Below the pieces are notes generated by a model that had not been told where the DNA came from, ran no database searches, and worked only from the letters and a program-made list of their open reading frames with translations. The position numbers and the translations under genes are program-made. A DNA stretch of 64,000 bases from positions 124,001-188,000 of the forward strand of contig JASANG010003170.1 in assembly GCA_030248215.1 (NCBI GenBank), written 5' to 3'. Shown in pieces: positions 54,001-62,328 of the stretch (the stretch's first letter is position 1; the number at the start of each line of letters is the position of its first letter). This stretch comes from Enoplolaimus lenunculus (Eukaryota; Nematoda; Enoplea; Enoplida; Thoracostomopsidae).

Positions 54001-57000
54001 TCCTCCATTGCTCAAACTATTATTTTGTACAATTGTGAACATTTTAAATTTAGCTAAAAAATTTAAAATTAAGTTTTTAAGATATTTTTTTGCACTTTCT
54101 AGGTTATAATTCATGTACCGCGTGCAGCAGTTGGCGCTGTTATTGGAGCTGGCGGCATGCATATTCGGCGTATGAAAGAAATGTCCGGTGGCGCCCGTAT
54201 CCGCGTTGAAACTATGCCGATTCGCAAGAAAATAGTCGCTAACGGTGACACAACTGCTGGCGTTGGCCAAGGGACGGATGGCTCGAAAAATATTTTGGAT
54301 TCGTCAAATTCAAACGAACGCAAAGTTACCATTATTGGAGATGAGCTTCAGTTGTACAATGTAAGTTTTTTTGGTTGTTTGGATTGGCTTAATATTAGCA
54401 GCTAATAATATTAGCAGCAAGAGTCGATAATGACTCTTCTTTACAAGAGTGTGCAACTGGGCATATTCTGTGTAGAAAAGAATGTACTTGGCACGCGTTG
54501 CGTTTTTGCTCTACCCCCCTTTTTATTTAGATGGGGGTACAACCGGTGCGATCCATGGCACTTTATATATACGGTATCAAACATGCTCCCCATATGGTTC
54601 AATTTAGGGTATTAATGTGATAGCAACGCCTCCACTTAGACGAGGCGGGTCGGCCATAAACCCAACACCCGGTGGTACATTTTGTGCAACGCCTCCACTT
54701 AGACAAGGCGGGTCGGCCATAAACCCAACACCCGGTGGTACATTTTGTACCATGCGGGACCCCAAGAGTTGCACACTCTTGTTATTATTCACTCTTTGAT
54801 TAACGGTTCCATACAGTTGTGCATTTCGACTAATTGTTGTGAGCGTATTCTCAAATGTGTGTAGCATCTATCGTGAGTTGGTGAACGGTTTTGCGACTTT
54901 CCAAGCTTTAAAAAGATAAGCTCTAAAATGGTGCACCATTTTTATCAATATATTGTTTCTTACTTTCTCCAGTGTTTAAAATAGGAGGGCCGTAACAGTA
55001 GTATAAGTGTGGGAAATAATTCCCACATTCCTCGGGGCTATTGAAGCTTTGCTTCCCCCTATAAATTTTTTCTCTGCTATATGACGGCACACTACCAGAA
55101 CTCAAGTTACTACACAAATTATCAGCAACTTTATTCAATGTCGGCAATCATGGCTTGTAATTCAGACCACCAGTCAACTGTCGCTTGTTGGCTAGGCAAT
55201 TAGTTCATCGGGAACGCCGCCCTCCAAGCCCACAACTAACTTGCGTATTCTAGGTCCGCACCTACCCTTACTCTAAGCCTGTTACCGTTTATATTGTGGA
55301 CCACGCACAAGGCACAATCAAGTAAAGTCTGATACACCGAAGTCGTTTATTATGAAACAGCAGCGCAAACTGTGAACAACAGAGAACACTCGAGGCTAGC
55401 TTAGAGCTACCTCGTCAATTACTCAATGCTGCTACTAAGCACCTTACAAGTCTTAAGCTATTTCAAGGCTGCTCATGAGCACCTTGCTGCAACTTAACTA
55501 GAAGCAAACTGACACAAAATGCTAATTGCAAGCGGTTTATATACCGCACTTCACGTGACATTCATGCGCCTGTTTTCTAGAACATGATTACCTAGGTAAC
55601 GAGAAATGAGGGTCTATCCTACAACCCAAATTATTTATTACTGTTAGTTAAATGTGGAATTATTTCCCACAAGCATGTTCTTAAGCCGAAGTGGAAGCTT
55701 AAGCGTGAGGATAAGCCAATACCTAAGGCTGAGTCAAAGCCTAAACAGAGTTTAAAGCTTAAGCTTACTGTATTGCAGTCCTCCGGATAAACGTTTCGCT
55801 CCTGATCTGCACTGGGTTTTCTAGAGATGTTTGCGTAGTTAACATTTTTCGGAATTGATATTCACAGATATTTTACTAAACTTCAGTTATAAAACGTTAA
55901 AATTGTCAGTGGAATCAAATTGTTCTAGCAATCGTTGACAACTGACAACTGGTGACCACTAAAACATTCTTACGTGCGCGGATATTTAATTTGTTAAATG
56001 CATTGTGTAATTGTCTTTGCAATTAATTGCAGGCGCAATTGCATTAATTTGTTAAATGCATTGTGTAATTGTCTTTGCAATTAATTGCAGGCGCAATTCC
56101 ATTAATTTGTTAAATGCATTGTGTAATTGTCTTTGCAATTAATTGCAGATGCAATTCCATTAATTTGTTAAATGCATTGTGTAATTGTCTTTGCAATTAA
56201 TTGCAGATGCAATTCCATTAATTTGTTAAATGCATTGTGTAATTGTATTTGCAATTAATTGCAGGTGCAATAATACCATTAATTTGTTAAATGCATTGCG
56301 TAGTTGTATTTGCAATTTATTGCAGGCGCAATACCATTAATTTGTTAAATGCATTGTGTAATTGTATTTGCAATTAATTGCAGGCGCAATTCCATTAATT
56401 TGTTAAATGCATTGTGTAATTGTATTTGCAATTAATTGCAGGCGCAATTCCATTAATTTGTTAAATGCATTGTGTAATTGTATTTGCAATTAATTGCAGG
56501 TGCAATACCATTAATTTGTTAAATGCATTGCGTAGTTGTATTTGCAATTTATTGCAGGCGCAATACCATTAATTTGTTAAATGTATTGTGTAATTGTCTT
56601 TGCAATTAATTGCAGGCGCAATACTTCATCTATCAGTGTATTGCACAGCATCAAGGATTGCATTATGCCGAATATGTTAATTTAACCACTGAGCTTACTG
56701 TGCCGCATAAAGTTGTTGGTCAAATTATTGGCAAAGGTGGTCATCATGTACGTTTTAATGAGTTTTTTTTTTACTTTTCGTATTTTTGTGTCGTTAATAA
56801 ATAATTTTGTAATGATTTTGGTCAATAGTGCGACCAAAAGTGGTCCATGTATAGAACAGGGCCGGAATAGTAGTATAAGCGTATTCCTAAGCCCAAGCCT
56901 AAGCGTATGGATGAGCCTATTCCTAAGCCTAAGCAAAAAAGTCTAAAGCTTAAGCTGACTCTATTATAGCTCCTCCCGAAAACGATCCGGCCCTGTTCTA

Positions 57001-59614
57001 TACATGGCCCCCAAAAGGTATAATATTCGTAAACGCAGAGTATAATTATTGAAAATAACAATAGACAAAGACAATATTGAACGTTTTTATAGGAATTAAA
57101 TCAAAAGTAGCTTAATAGTCAACGTGGTTGCAAATTTGTAACCCTAAAACAACATTTCTTTCACAACTATTTATTGTTGAAAATTGTGCAATACTTTCCC
57201 GTTTACATTTCGGTTCACTTTTTAATTCTTTGCTACATCGCGTGTATTATGAATTTTAAATGATTGTGTTATCATTTGCGTATAATATATGTTCTCTTGT
57301 TTTTAATAGAACATTCTTAACAACAGCTTGTACGCTGCCCAAATATGTATGTGGGGCGTTTCTTCAGAGATATTCACTATACTTAAATTTGTGCAATTTT
57401 GCTTAAATTTGTAAAAAAAATTTTTGTTCCGAAATGAAGTCCCGAAGACATTTTGTGCAAACCTACTTAAATTGAGCACATTTCTAAAATATAAGCCATA
57501 CCATGTTTGCCAAACTTATAGCATGCCGGTTATACTTGATTCATATGTACCAAAAATTTTTAGAGGGCCATAACTTTTGAACCGGAAGCTCACACTGATT
57601 TATGTGGTTATTTATTTTAAAGGTACGAGAATTGCAAGAAGTAACCGGAACTCGGATCAATATTCCTGAAAAAGCAACTGATGAAACGATGGCACGGACT
57701 ATTGTTCAAATTACTGGAAATTTTCTGTCTGCACAGGTAGGTGGTTTGCAAGTGTTTAAAGTGGCATGCGAAAACTACAAGCCAGAGATTTACTTATCCT
57801 ATCGGCGGGTATTGATACATTCTGCCTAAGAACATGGGCATAACCCCGATTTGGAAGGGTGTGGGGTAAGTTCTATAAACTTTTCGAAGGGATCTTGAGT
57901 TTGAAATTGAACAGCGTGTCTAAAATCTACACTACTGCTACGGCCTGTCAGGCTAGGTAGAAACTGGGACTTCAGACCTTTTAAGGAAGCAGCTGGAAAA
58001 TGCGGCCTCTTGAACAGGGTCGAACTCTCAGCCTACGGATCCTTAAGCGAACACTCTCCCATTGCGCCGCGCAGCCCGCCTCTCCAACTGTTTTTATCAT
58101 CGACTCTATGTCGACCGTATGCTGCCGGCTAGCATACAACGCAATGTGCATTGCATTTATTGCATATGCACTAGGATAAGCATGTCTCACTTGCTTACAC
58201 GGCCTTGTTCAATAGATTGGCCGATCCCCAGAATAAAATCACAAAGGAGCGATGGTGTTTTGACACCTGAACCCATCCAGCTACGCCGCTGGTGACTTGG
58301 TGTGTTCTTCACAATAAACCTACATCCCTAACTAAACTCGAATGACTCAACCTGAGTTGAAAAATGTTACGCTTTAAGCGTCTTTTTAAATTTCCACAAT
58401 TCAAATTTCAAAAATTACTCGAAAGTTAGAAAGAAAGCTACAGCACGGACCCGTGTTACTTTAAGGGGCGTCCAAGTTTCTGGTGGGTCTATAAAAGAGT
58501 AGATTTAGGTTCTAGATTACATTTTTGCTTAGGCTTGGACTTAGGTGGCTTAGGACTACATTTTTGCAAAGCTTAGGCTTAGGCTTAGGCTTAGGCATAC
58601 GCTAAATCTACTGTTACGCCATCAAAAGTAACATTGGCCAGTTTAACAAGTTTATAAAATACGAAAAATTCCAGTTCTACAAATGCCGAAACCTCTAGCA
58701 AAAATTCTGCAGGGTACAGATATCGATTAGCTAATTGAGTCAAATGCAGCGATCTGATTGTACCCGGATACAAGGAAACACATGCCGTTATTCTATATAA
58801 AAAGTATAAAACCCGAAACATCGGGCTAATACACGTAAGCGTATTGTGTTTGGCAGGGCGTATAGCGGAAACTGAAACGGAAAACAGATATTGAAGTATA
58901 AAAGCATCAAAATCTGCCAACACAATAGAGATGTGCAAATATTCACCGGGATTTCTAAAATTGTAAGCAAAAAGCAGCTGTGTCGAAATTTTTATTTATT
59001 TCGATGAATTTTGAAATGTTTACTTCAAACAATTGCAGAATACCTGTTATGGAAAACTGTCATATATACGTGACTTATATTACAAATTTTTAAGGTAAAA
59101 ACAGAGAATTTACGTTATTTCTATTACGGAACCGGAAACCGATTTTTACCGGAAACGGATAGCCGGTTACACCCTGGTGTTTATCTACCGTTTGTTACCA
59201 ACATTCCAAGCAAGTGAAAAATTGCAAATTTTATCCGCGCTTTAAAATTCCACACCAGCGGATGTAGTCAAAATTTTTGTTACACGCCCGCGTTTACTTC
59301 CGGGTATCCGCAGACAACTTTGGGCTGTATTAAGCATTAACATAGTATATAAAAGCTATGTTTAAAGCTAAACTTATCACAATGTTTAAACGATAAAGTA
59401 TAACGAAATTTTGTTTCTATTTTAGGTCGTTCAAAAACGCATCTGGGCATTAACGGATCGCGCGTACGAAAATGAAACTAAAGAACGCAACAAAATTGAA
59501 CCAACCTCGCGCAAATCTGATGAAGCGACCAGTTGTGCGAAAGATATCACCGCGTCATCGGTTGGCATGGGCCCAGCTGGTGATTTTGTGCCTCAATCGG
59601 CAACTGTGGCATAA
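42084..59614 (+). CDS. IGF2BP: IGF2BP/Imp (Vg1RBP) RNA-binding protein, complete
   Basis: Cytoplasmic mRNA-binding protein of the IMP family, which controls localisation, stability and translation of target mRNAs. Fourteen exons: 42084-42324, 44711-44768, 45520-45629, 46493-46602, 48314-48480, 48972-49064, 49426-49581, 50119-50235, 50975-51113, 51893-52189, 54103-54360, 56616-56747, 57623-57736, 59426-59614 (stop TAA), about 726 residues. RRM1 is MQKLWLKNLNSSCDESDVRK to AIDEISG; RRM2 runs over exons 3-4 (CTVIVRSLPPS...AIELNGQYFHGVYLK). KH1 has VGAIIGKGGTVIRKI, KH2 IGRLIGRGGTNIRRI, KH3 VGAVIGAGGMHIRRM, KH4 VGQIIGKGGHHVREL; all four GxxG loops are intact. A His/Asn/Tyr- and Gln-rich linker (exon 10) separates the KH1-2 and KH3-4 pairs, longer than in vertebrates. 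Exons 5-6 junction residues follow the PLRMLV pattern. All phases close. The start ATG aligns with the family MNKLYIGNL start. Confidence 0.95.
42405..42972. mobile_element. MITE family C, long diverged copy
   Basis: The left end has TGTACAAGAGAATGTATCC and GCGCGTGTTGCATTTTTGG; the right end has ACATTTTGTAACCATGCAAA and GCATACTCTTGTTTGAGT. The middle includes a tRNA-like segment (42705-42782), which may be a separate insertion. Confidence 0.6.
42705..42782 (+). ncRNA. tRNA-derived sequence (SINE head)
   Basis: CAGCTCAGTGGTCATCG resembles an A box region and GGGGATCGAATCT a B box, with a CCCACCCGCGAGACT-type middle. No acceptor-stem pairing is evident. Confidence 0.5.
43732..44130. mobile_element. 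MITE with perfect 20-bp TACTGTAGTGACCCGAATAA ends
   Basis: TACTGTAGTGACCCGAATAA at 43732-43751 and its exact complement at 44111-44130 bound 399 bp. A TA target duplication would fit Tc1/mariner (CTGTAGTGACC core ends). Interior landmarks GGCCTCTCCAGAGGGCACGC and CTCTTCGTTACTGCAA. No transposase. Confidence 0.85.
44302..44523. mobile_element. TTAGGC-core MITE family B, with a doubled right end
   Basis: GCTTAGGCTTAGGCTTTGGC and AATATGCTTAATTTACTGTT lead to TTACGCGCCTTAAAGTAACA (44443-44462). A second right end (AATCTACTGTTACGCCCTTT) follows immediately, ending at AGGCC 44519-44523. Confidence 0.7.
45651..45814. mobile_element. TTAGGC-core MITE family B, whole
   Basis: GGCCAATGTTACTTTAAGTG and CGCCCCTTAAAGTAACATTG are clean inverted ends. 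Core CCTAAGCCTAAGCG, then GCAAAAATGAGCTCCTAAGC. It begins 21 bp after the Imp exon 3 donor. A good reference copy. Confidence 0.85.
46309..46475. mobile_element. TTAGGC-core MITE family A (diverged)
   Basis: GGCCAATGTAAAGACCGTGG at the left; AAAGCTTAAGCTTATTCAAT and GTCCGATCTTGACGCAGG at the right. The core is worn down to a few CCTAAGC units. It ends 18 bp before Imp exon 4. Confidence 0.7.
46998..47627. mobile_element. Family A MITE with an expanded TTAGGC array
   Basis: TGTAAAGATCAGCGGCGGAC at the left and TACGGCCCTGTTCTTCAC at the right are family A ends. Between them about 450 bp of higher-order repeat alternates GCTTAGGCTCAGGCTTA and TCCTTACGCTTAGGCTCAG (24-bp units, at least 12 copies). 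The minus strand stays open as a Ser-Leu-rich frame only because of the repeat. Confidence 0.85.
47879..48034. mobile_element. MITE with CTTAGKGTRGCGCTGTAC ends, palindromic GC core
   Basis: CTTAGTGTAGCGCTGTAC and GTACAGCGCCACCCTAAG are inverted with two mismatches. The core CCGGCGCCGGCCGTCACC and CGGTGACGGACGGCGACG also pair. Confidence 0.75.
48499..48672. mobile_element. Short MITE with GGGCCCGTAGCCA / TGGCTGCTACGGGTC ends
   Basis: It shares GGGGCTCAGCCCCC, TTTTGGGTCCCCTAGA and CCTCCTGAAATTTTTTGAGC with 22096-22252. It starts 18 bp after the Imp exon 5 donor. Confidence 0.75.
49191..49358. mobile_element. MITE with perfect 18-bp ACGACAATTCGTCGCCCG ends and TTAGGC core
   Basis: ACGACAATTCGTCGCCCG at the left has an exact complement CGGGCGACGAATTGTCGT at the right. 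A second, inner copy of ACAATTCGTCGCCC lies at about 49239. The middle has ACTTAGGCTTAGGATTACGC. This is a third, unrelated terminus type carrying the same core. Confidence 0.82.
49840..50009. mobile_element. TTAGGC-core MITE family A
   Basis: GGCCAATGTATAGGACAG and GGCCCCTGACCTTCACACAT...GGGCC ends; core CCTAAACCTAAGTGTAAGC. Confidence 0.72.
50331..50442. repeat. 56-bp tandem duplication in Imp intron 8
   Basis: AGACGTTGTCAGAGTTGCTG to TTAAAATCAAAAT occurs twice in direct tandem with one or two differences. Recent slippage or a small duplication. Confidence 0.85.
51470..51700. repeat. AT-rich minisatellite (AATTAACCGGAAGTGAGAAA)n
   Basis: About ten imperfect units of 20-24 bp, each with TTAACCGGAAGTGAGAAATA, lie in Imp intron 9. 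Flanking AAAAATAAATAAA sequence (51140-51470, 51700-51800) is a degenerate extension. Confidence 0.82.
52550..52760. repeat. 18-bp GC-rich minisatellite (GTACTGTCCCGGGGCTGT)n
   Basis: About eleven tandem units, each centred on TGTCCCGGGGCTGT, lie in Imp intron 10. Because 18 is a multiple of 3, the minus strand reads as repeating RQPRDS/TTAPGQ peptides. Confidence 0.88.
52838..53272. repeat. 17-bp GC-rich minisatellite (GGTCCTGCTMTGCCRAC)n
   Basis: About 25 units. Variants are ordered in blocks: CTCTGCCAAC first, then CTATGCCGAC, then CTATGCCGTC, and back to GAC. A 17-bp period moves the frame each unit, so all three plus frames stay open for over 160 codons without any gene being present. 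Confidence 0.88.
53759..54010. mobile_element. hAT-like MITE with perfect 8-bp target duplication
   Basis: It starts CAGTGGCGGATCCAGGATC and ends GGATCCTCCATTG. CTCAAACT directly precedes (53751-53758) and follows (54011-54018) the element. Same family as 41682-41996. It lies 92 bp before Imp exon 11. Confidence 0.85.
54430..54795. mobile_element. MITE family C with internal 63-bp tandem repeat
   Basis: TGACTCTTCTTTACAAGAGT at the left and GTTGCACACTCTTGTTATTA at the right are the ends. CACGCGTTGCGTTTTTGC follows the left end. Inside, a 63-bp unit starting GCAACGCCTCCACTTAGAC is present twice (54623-54748). Confidence 0.78.
54984..55815. mobile_element. Family A MITE split by an LTR fossil
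   Basis: The left piece 54984-55007 (GGAGGGCCGTAACAGTAGTA) and the right piece 55672-55815 (CATGTTCTTAAGCCGAAG, TTAAAGCTTAAGCTTACTGT) are the two parts of one family A copy. The insertion lies between them. Confidence 0.75.
55008..55671 (-). mobile_element. Solo-LTR-like fossil nested in a MITE
   Basis: A 664-bp unit that reads TGTGGGAAATAATTCC... on the minus strand and ends in TTATTTCCCACA, i.e. TG...CA with unusually long inverted ends. In minus orientation a TATA-like GTATATAAACC precedes an AATAAA-type signal (CATAATAAACG) at LTR-like spacing. No internal gag/pol coding is recognised, so it is a solo LTR or an internally collapsed copy. Superfamily undetermined. It is younger than the MITE it interrupts. 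Confidence 0.6.
55986..56615 (+). repeat. 58-bp tandem array carrying 11 splice acceptors, ends at Imp exon 12
   Basis: Units of 58 bp (one of 61) contain AATTTGTTAAATGCATTGTG, TAATTGTATTTGCAATTAAT and TGCAGGCGCAAT. Acceptor AGs end at about 56032, 56090, 56148, 56206, 56264, 56325, 56383, 56441, 56499, 56557 and 56615. The last is the one used for exon 12. Each upstream unit has the same GCGCAAT exon-like start but meets a TAA within five codons. Confidence 0.92.
56842..57010. mobile_element. Family A MITE, whole
   Basis: GGTCCATGTATAGAACAGGG and CCGGCCCTGTTCTATACATG are nearly perfect long inverted ends. The core is CCTAAGCCCAAGCCTAAGCG. Confidence 0.8.
57990..58085 (-). ncRNA. tRNA-derived SINE head, minus strand
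   Basis: On the minus strand GCGGCGCAATGGGAGAGTG fits an A box and GAGTTCGACCC a B box, about 35 bases apart. Followed by GTTCAAGAGGCCGC. Not a foldable complete tRNA. Confidence 0.55.
58449..58639. mobile_element. TTAGGC-core MITE family B
   Basis: GGACCCGTGTTACTTTAAGG-like left end, landmark TTTCTGGTGGGTCTATAAAA, core GGCTTAGGCTTAGGCTTAGG, right end TACTGTTACGCC...AGTAACATTGGCC. Confidence 0.8.
58706..59181. mobile_element. Family D hAT-like repeat, inverted copy
   Basis: It ends CCGGTTACACCCTG. The interior is the reverse complement of the 6600-6800 and 18640-18800 copies (GAAGTATAAAAGCATC, GCAAATATTCACCGG). The left end at CAGGGTACAG is tentative. Confidence 0.6.
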
Positions 59615-60094
59615 CATCTGATCCGTATGACGCAATTTAAATTTTTTTGAAAAATTTGAAATTAAACTATTTGAACTTTAATTTAAAAGTTTAACAGTCT
59701 ACTAGTAAAAAGTAGTGTTTATAAGCTGAGTATTGCATGCAGTTTTGTTTACACCACTGTTACGCCCCTTAAATAACATTGGCCCTTTTCATTTTGGTGT
59801 ATGTGTGAATTATGAATATGATTTCTATTTGGGCGTCCATTTTTCTGGAATCTACTGTTACGCCCCTTAAAGTAACATTGGCCACATTTTCAATAGTTTG
59901 GTGTATATGTGAATTATGAATTCATGATTTCTATTTATTATCTTTAAGTATTGCAAGTCTTACAAGCAATATTCGTTTTCCTACGCTGTACGATAGTAGA
60001 ATTATATGAAAAGTTGTCAAAATAAGTGTTTAGCAATAATTTTGTTGCTGCAGCCTACATTTTCGCTTCTTGAAACCTTTTCGATAAGATATAC

Positions 60095-60257
60095 GACCAA
60101 TGTATAGATCAGGGGCGGAACGTTTTTGCGTGGAACTGCAATCGAGTAAGCTTAAGCTTCTGACTAATTTCTTTGCTTAGGCATAGGAATAAACTCATTT
60201 TACGCCTAGGATTAGGCGAAGGATTAAGAATATGCTTATACTAATGTTACCGCCCAA
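60095..60257. mobile_element. Family A MITE
   Basis: GACCAATGTATAGATCAGGG and GCGGAACGTTTTTGCGTGG at the left, AAGCTTAAGCTTCTGACTAA, then a worn TTAGG core, and ATGTTACCGCCC at the right. Confidence 0.68.
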
Positions 60258-60894
60258 TATGGTAGTTCTATATAAATAATGGCATGGTTTAGCAACAAGC
60301 TCGTTAAGGACTATTGCAACTTATAAGCTGAAAAAGCAATTTTTGCAACATTTTATTGACGTAAACATCTATTCCTTTGCTGGTTATTAGGGTTTTTGCA
60401 GTTATTCGCATTTTTGGGTTCAAATTTTCTCAAAATAGGCCTAGCTATGTGTTTACGGTGTTAATCAATTGTGGCTCAAATTTGAAACAAAGCTTTACTT
60501 GATTGACAATGGTGAGTTCAACCATTGAATTTGCCTTCAAACTCCAGGTTGTAAATCGTACCTCAAAACGTATTTTCAACGATTGTTTAAATATTGGTAT
60601 ATAATTGTGTGTGAGTTCAGTATTTGATTCGAATTATGTTCATGTTTAGGTTTGGGTTCCTACTTATTAGTGGTAGGCAGCTGCTTCTTGCTCAGACCCT
60701 AATGTAAATGCCTTAGATGTAGATTGTTTGCTTGCCTCTGTATTTGTTTTCTACTATTGTTGTTATGTTTAATTTATTTTCACTGGTTTCAAGCGTGCAT
60801 TATTCTGTTAACAACTTGTTATATTTATAAACAATAAACGGAAAATACACAAATACACAACCATAAGGCTTGGCGGATTGTAAAGCCATCCCAA

Positions 60895-61057
60895 CAGGTA
60901 CCCAGGTTATTCCTAAGCCTAAAGCCTAAACCTAAACATAAGCGTAAGAATGAGCATATTCGTGAGCCTAAGCCAAGCTGAAAATTAGTCTAAAGCTTAA
61001 GCTTAATCTTTTCCAGTCTCACGGAAAAACGTTCCGCCCCTGATCTTTACATGGGCC
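60895..61057. mobile_element. Family A MITE
   Basis: The core CCTAAGCCTAAAGCCTAAAC and AAGCGTAAGAATGAGCATAT leads to CGTTCCGCCCCTGATCTTTA and CATGGGCC. The left terminus is degraded. Confidence 0.7.
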
Positions 61058-61668
61058 ATCACTTCTATGGTAAATAGTGGTTTGATTCATGATTGCGGTT
61101 TAGGCGTAGGTTTAGGCTACAGGCTTCGGCTTTAGTAACCAAGGTTCCTATTGTTAACAAGGACCAATAGCGGTAGACAGTACAGGCAAATGCCAATTTA
61201 TCGCAAACTGACCGGGGTACTATAAGATCATAAAGTGTGTGTCAAACAATTAAAGGCTGATCTGCGAAACCATAGTGACTACTGCCTGTATAACATAATT
61301 GAAAGCATATTTTGAAGATTTTTCTAAATTTTGTAGCCCATTTTGAGATGTTTTAATAAAGTTTGGTACCTCCTCAGTTAAAACATATTTTGATGTATTT
61401 TTAATTTTCTAAAATTTTACAAATTTTTTAATATTTTACTGCTTAAGTTTGACATTTTCAATTATGTTGAACTCATAAAATCAACTGTAAAGTAAGTGTT
61501 CGGCTTAAATGATGCTTCTACAACTGTGTCACGGTACGTTTTAATCATTGTTGTGTTACCAATTTCAATTTTACATCAGTTGTTGTCAAAATCGTGCAAT
61601 ACACCACCCGTACACAGTAAACTGCGTTTTTCATCTCTTGCCTGTAACCGACGCGTGTAAAGTTATCA

Positions 61669-61861
61669 TGGCAAATGTTACTTTTACGGGCGTAACAGTA
61701 GATTAAGCGTGTTCCTAAGCATAACCCTAAGCGTTGCAAAAATGACTATCCTAAGCCTAACCTAAGCCCAAGCCTAAGCAAAAAATGTAATCTAGAACCT
61801 AAACCAACCGTTTTATAAACCCACCAGAAACCTGGCCATCCCTTAAAGTATAACATGGGCC
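61669..61861. mobile_element. Family B MITE
   Basis: TGGCAAATGTTACTTTTACG and GGGCGTAACAGTAGATTAAG at the left; landmarks GCAAAAATG and CACCAGAAACCTG; right end CCCTTAAAGTATAACATGGG. Confidence 0.78.
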
Positions 61862-62027
61862 GATATCATGATAGGACCGTGTTTTCGCACGACTGCAATA
61901 AAGTAAACTTAAGCATTACAACTACTCTTTTCTAAGGTTAGATATCGGCTTATCATTAATACGTTCAGCCTAGGACCATGACGTAGAATGTGCTAATACT
62001 ACTGTTTCGGCCCTGTTCTATATACAT
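61857..62027. mobile_element. Family A MITE abutting a family B copy
   Basis: It shares the GGGCC end with the preceding family B element. ACTGCAATAAAGTAAACTTA at the left and TACTGTTTCGGCCCTGTTCT at the right. The core is nearly lost. Confidence 0.6.
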
Positions 62028-62328
62028 TCGTCTCCGAAACGTAAGAACATTGCCAACTGTCAGCGCGGTTCACCAAATTTGTTCTAAACGCACGGCGCAA
62101 CCAAAAATGAAATTACGCCAATTTATAACAAATTCCACCAGGAGATCATAAATCTTCCAACAAGCGAGAGTGAAGATACATCTTCGGAACAGTTGAAACT
62201 AAATAAAGCTTGCTTGATGCATATTTTACGTTGACCATACTGTCCAAGTTTCAACCGACGACAGCTTTTACTAGTTCTAAACACGAGCATTAATATCCCT
62301 GTTTCTAAAATGTTCGTCCTTGAAACAG

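Larger units (their letters stand above)
59615..62328. other. Intergenic region 3' of Imp, MITE-rich, no gene recognised
   Basis: It holds right-end fragments of family B (TACGCCCCTTAAAGTAACAT at 59860 and a similar end at 59760), family A copies at 60095-60257, 60895-61057 and 61857-62027, and a family B copy at 61669-61861. The stretches 60300-60890 and 61100-61660 are AT-rich with no feature seen. Confidence 0.6.

Noticed and set aside
55986-56615. CRISPR-like regularly spaced array
   Set aside because: The units are contiguous 58-bp tandem repeats without unique spacers, in a eukaryotic intron.
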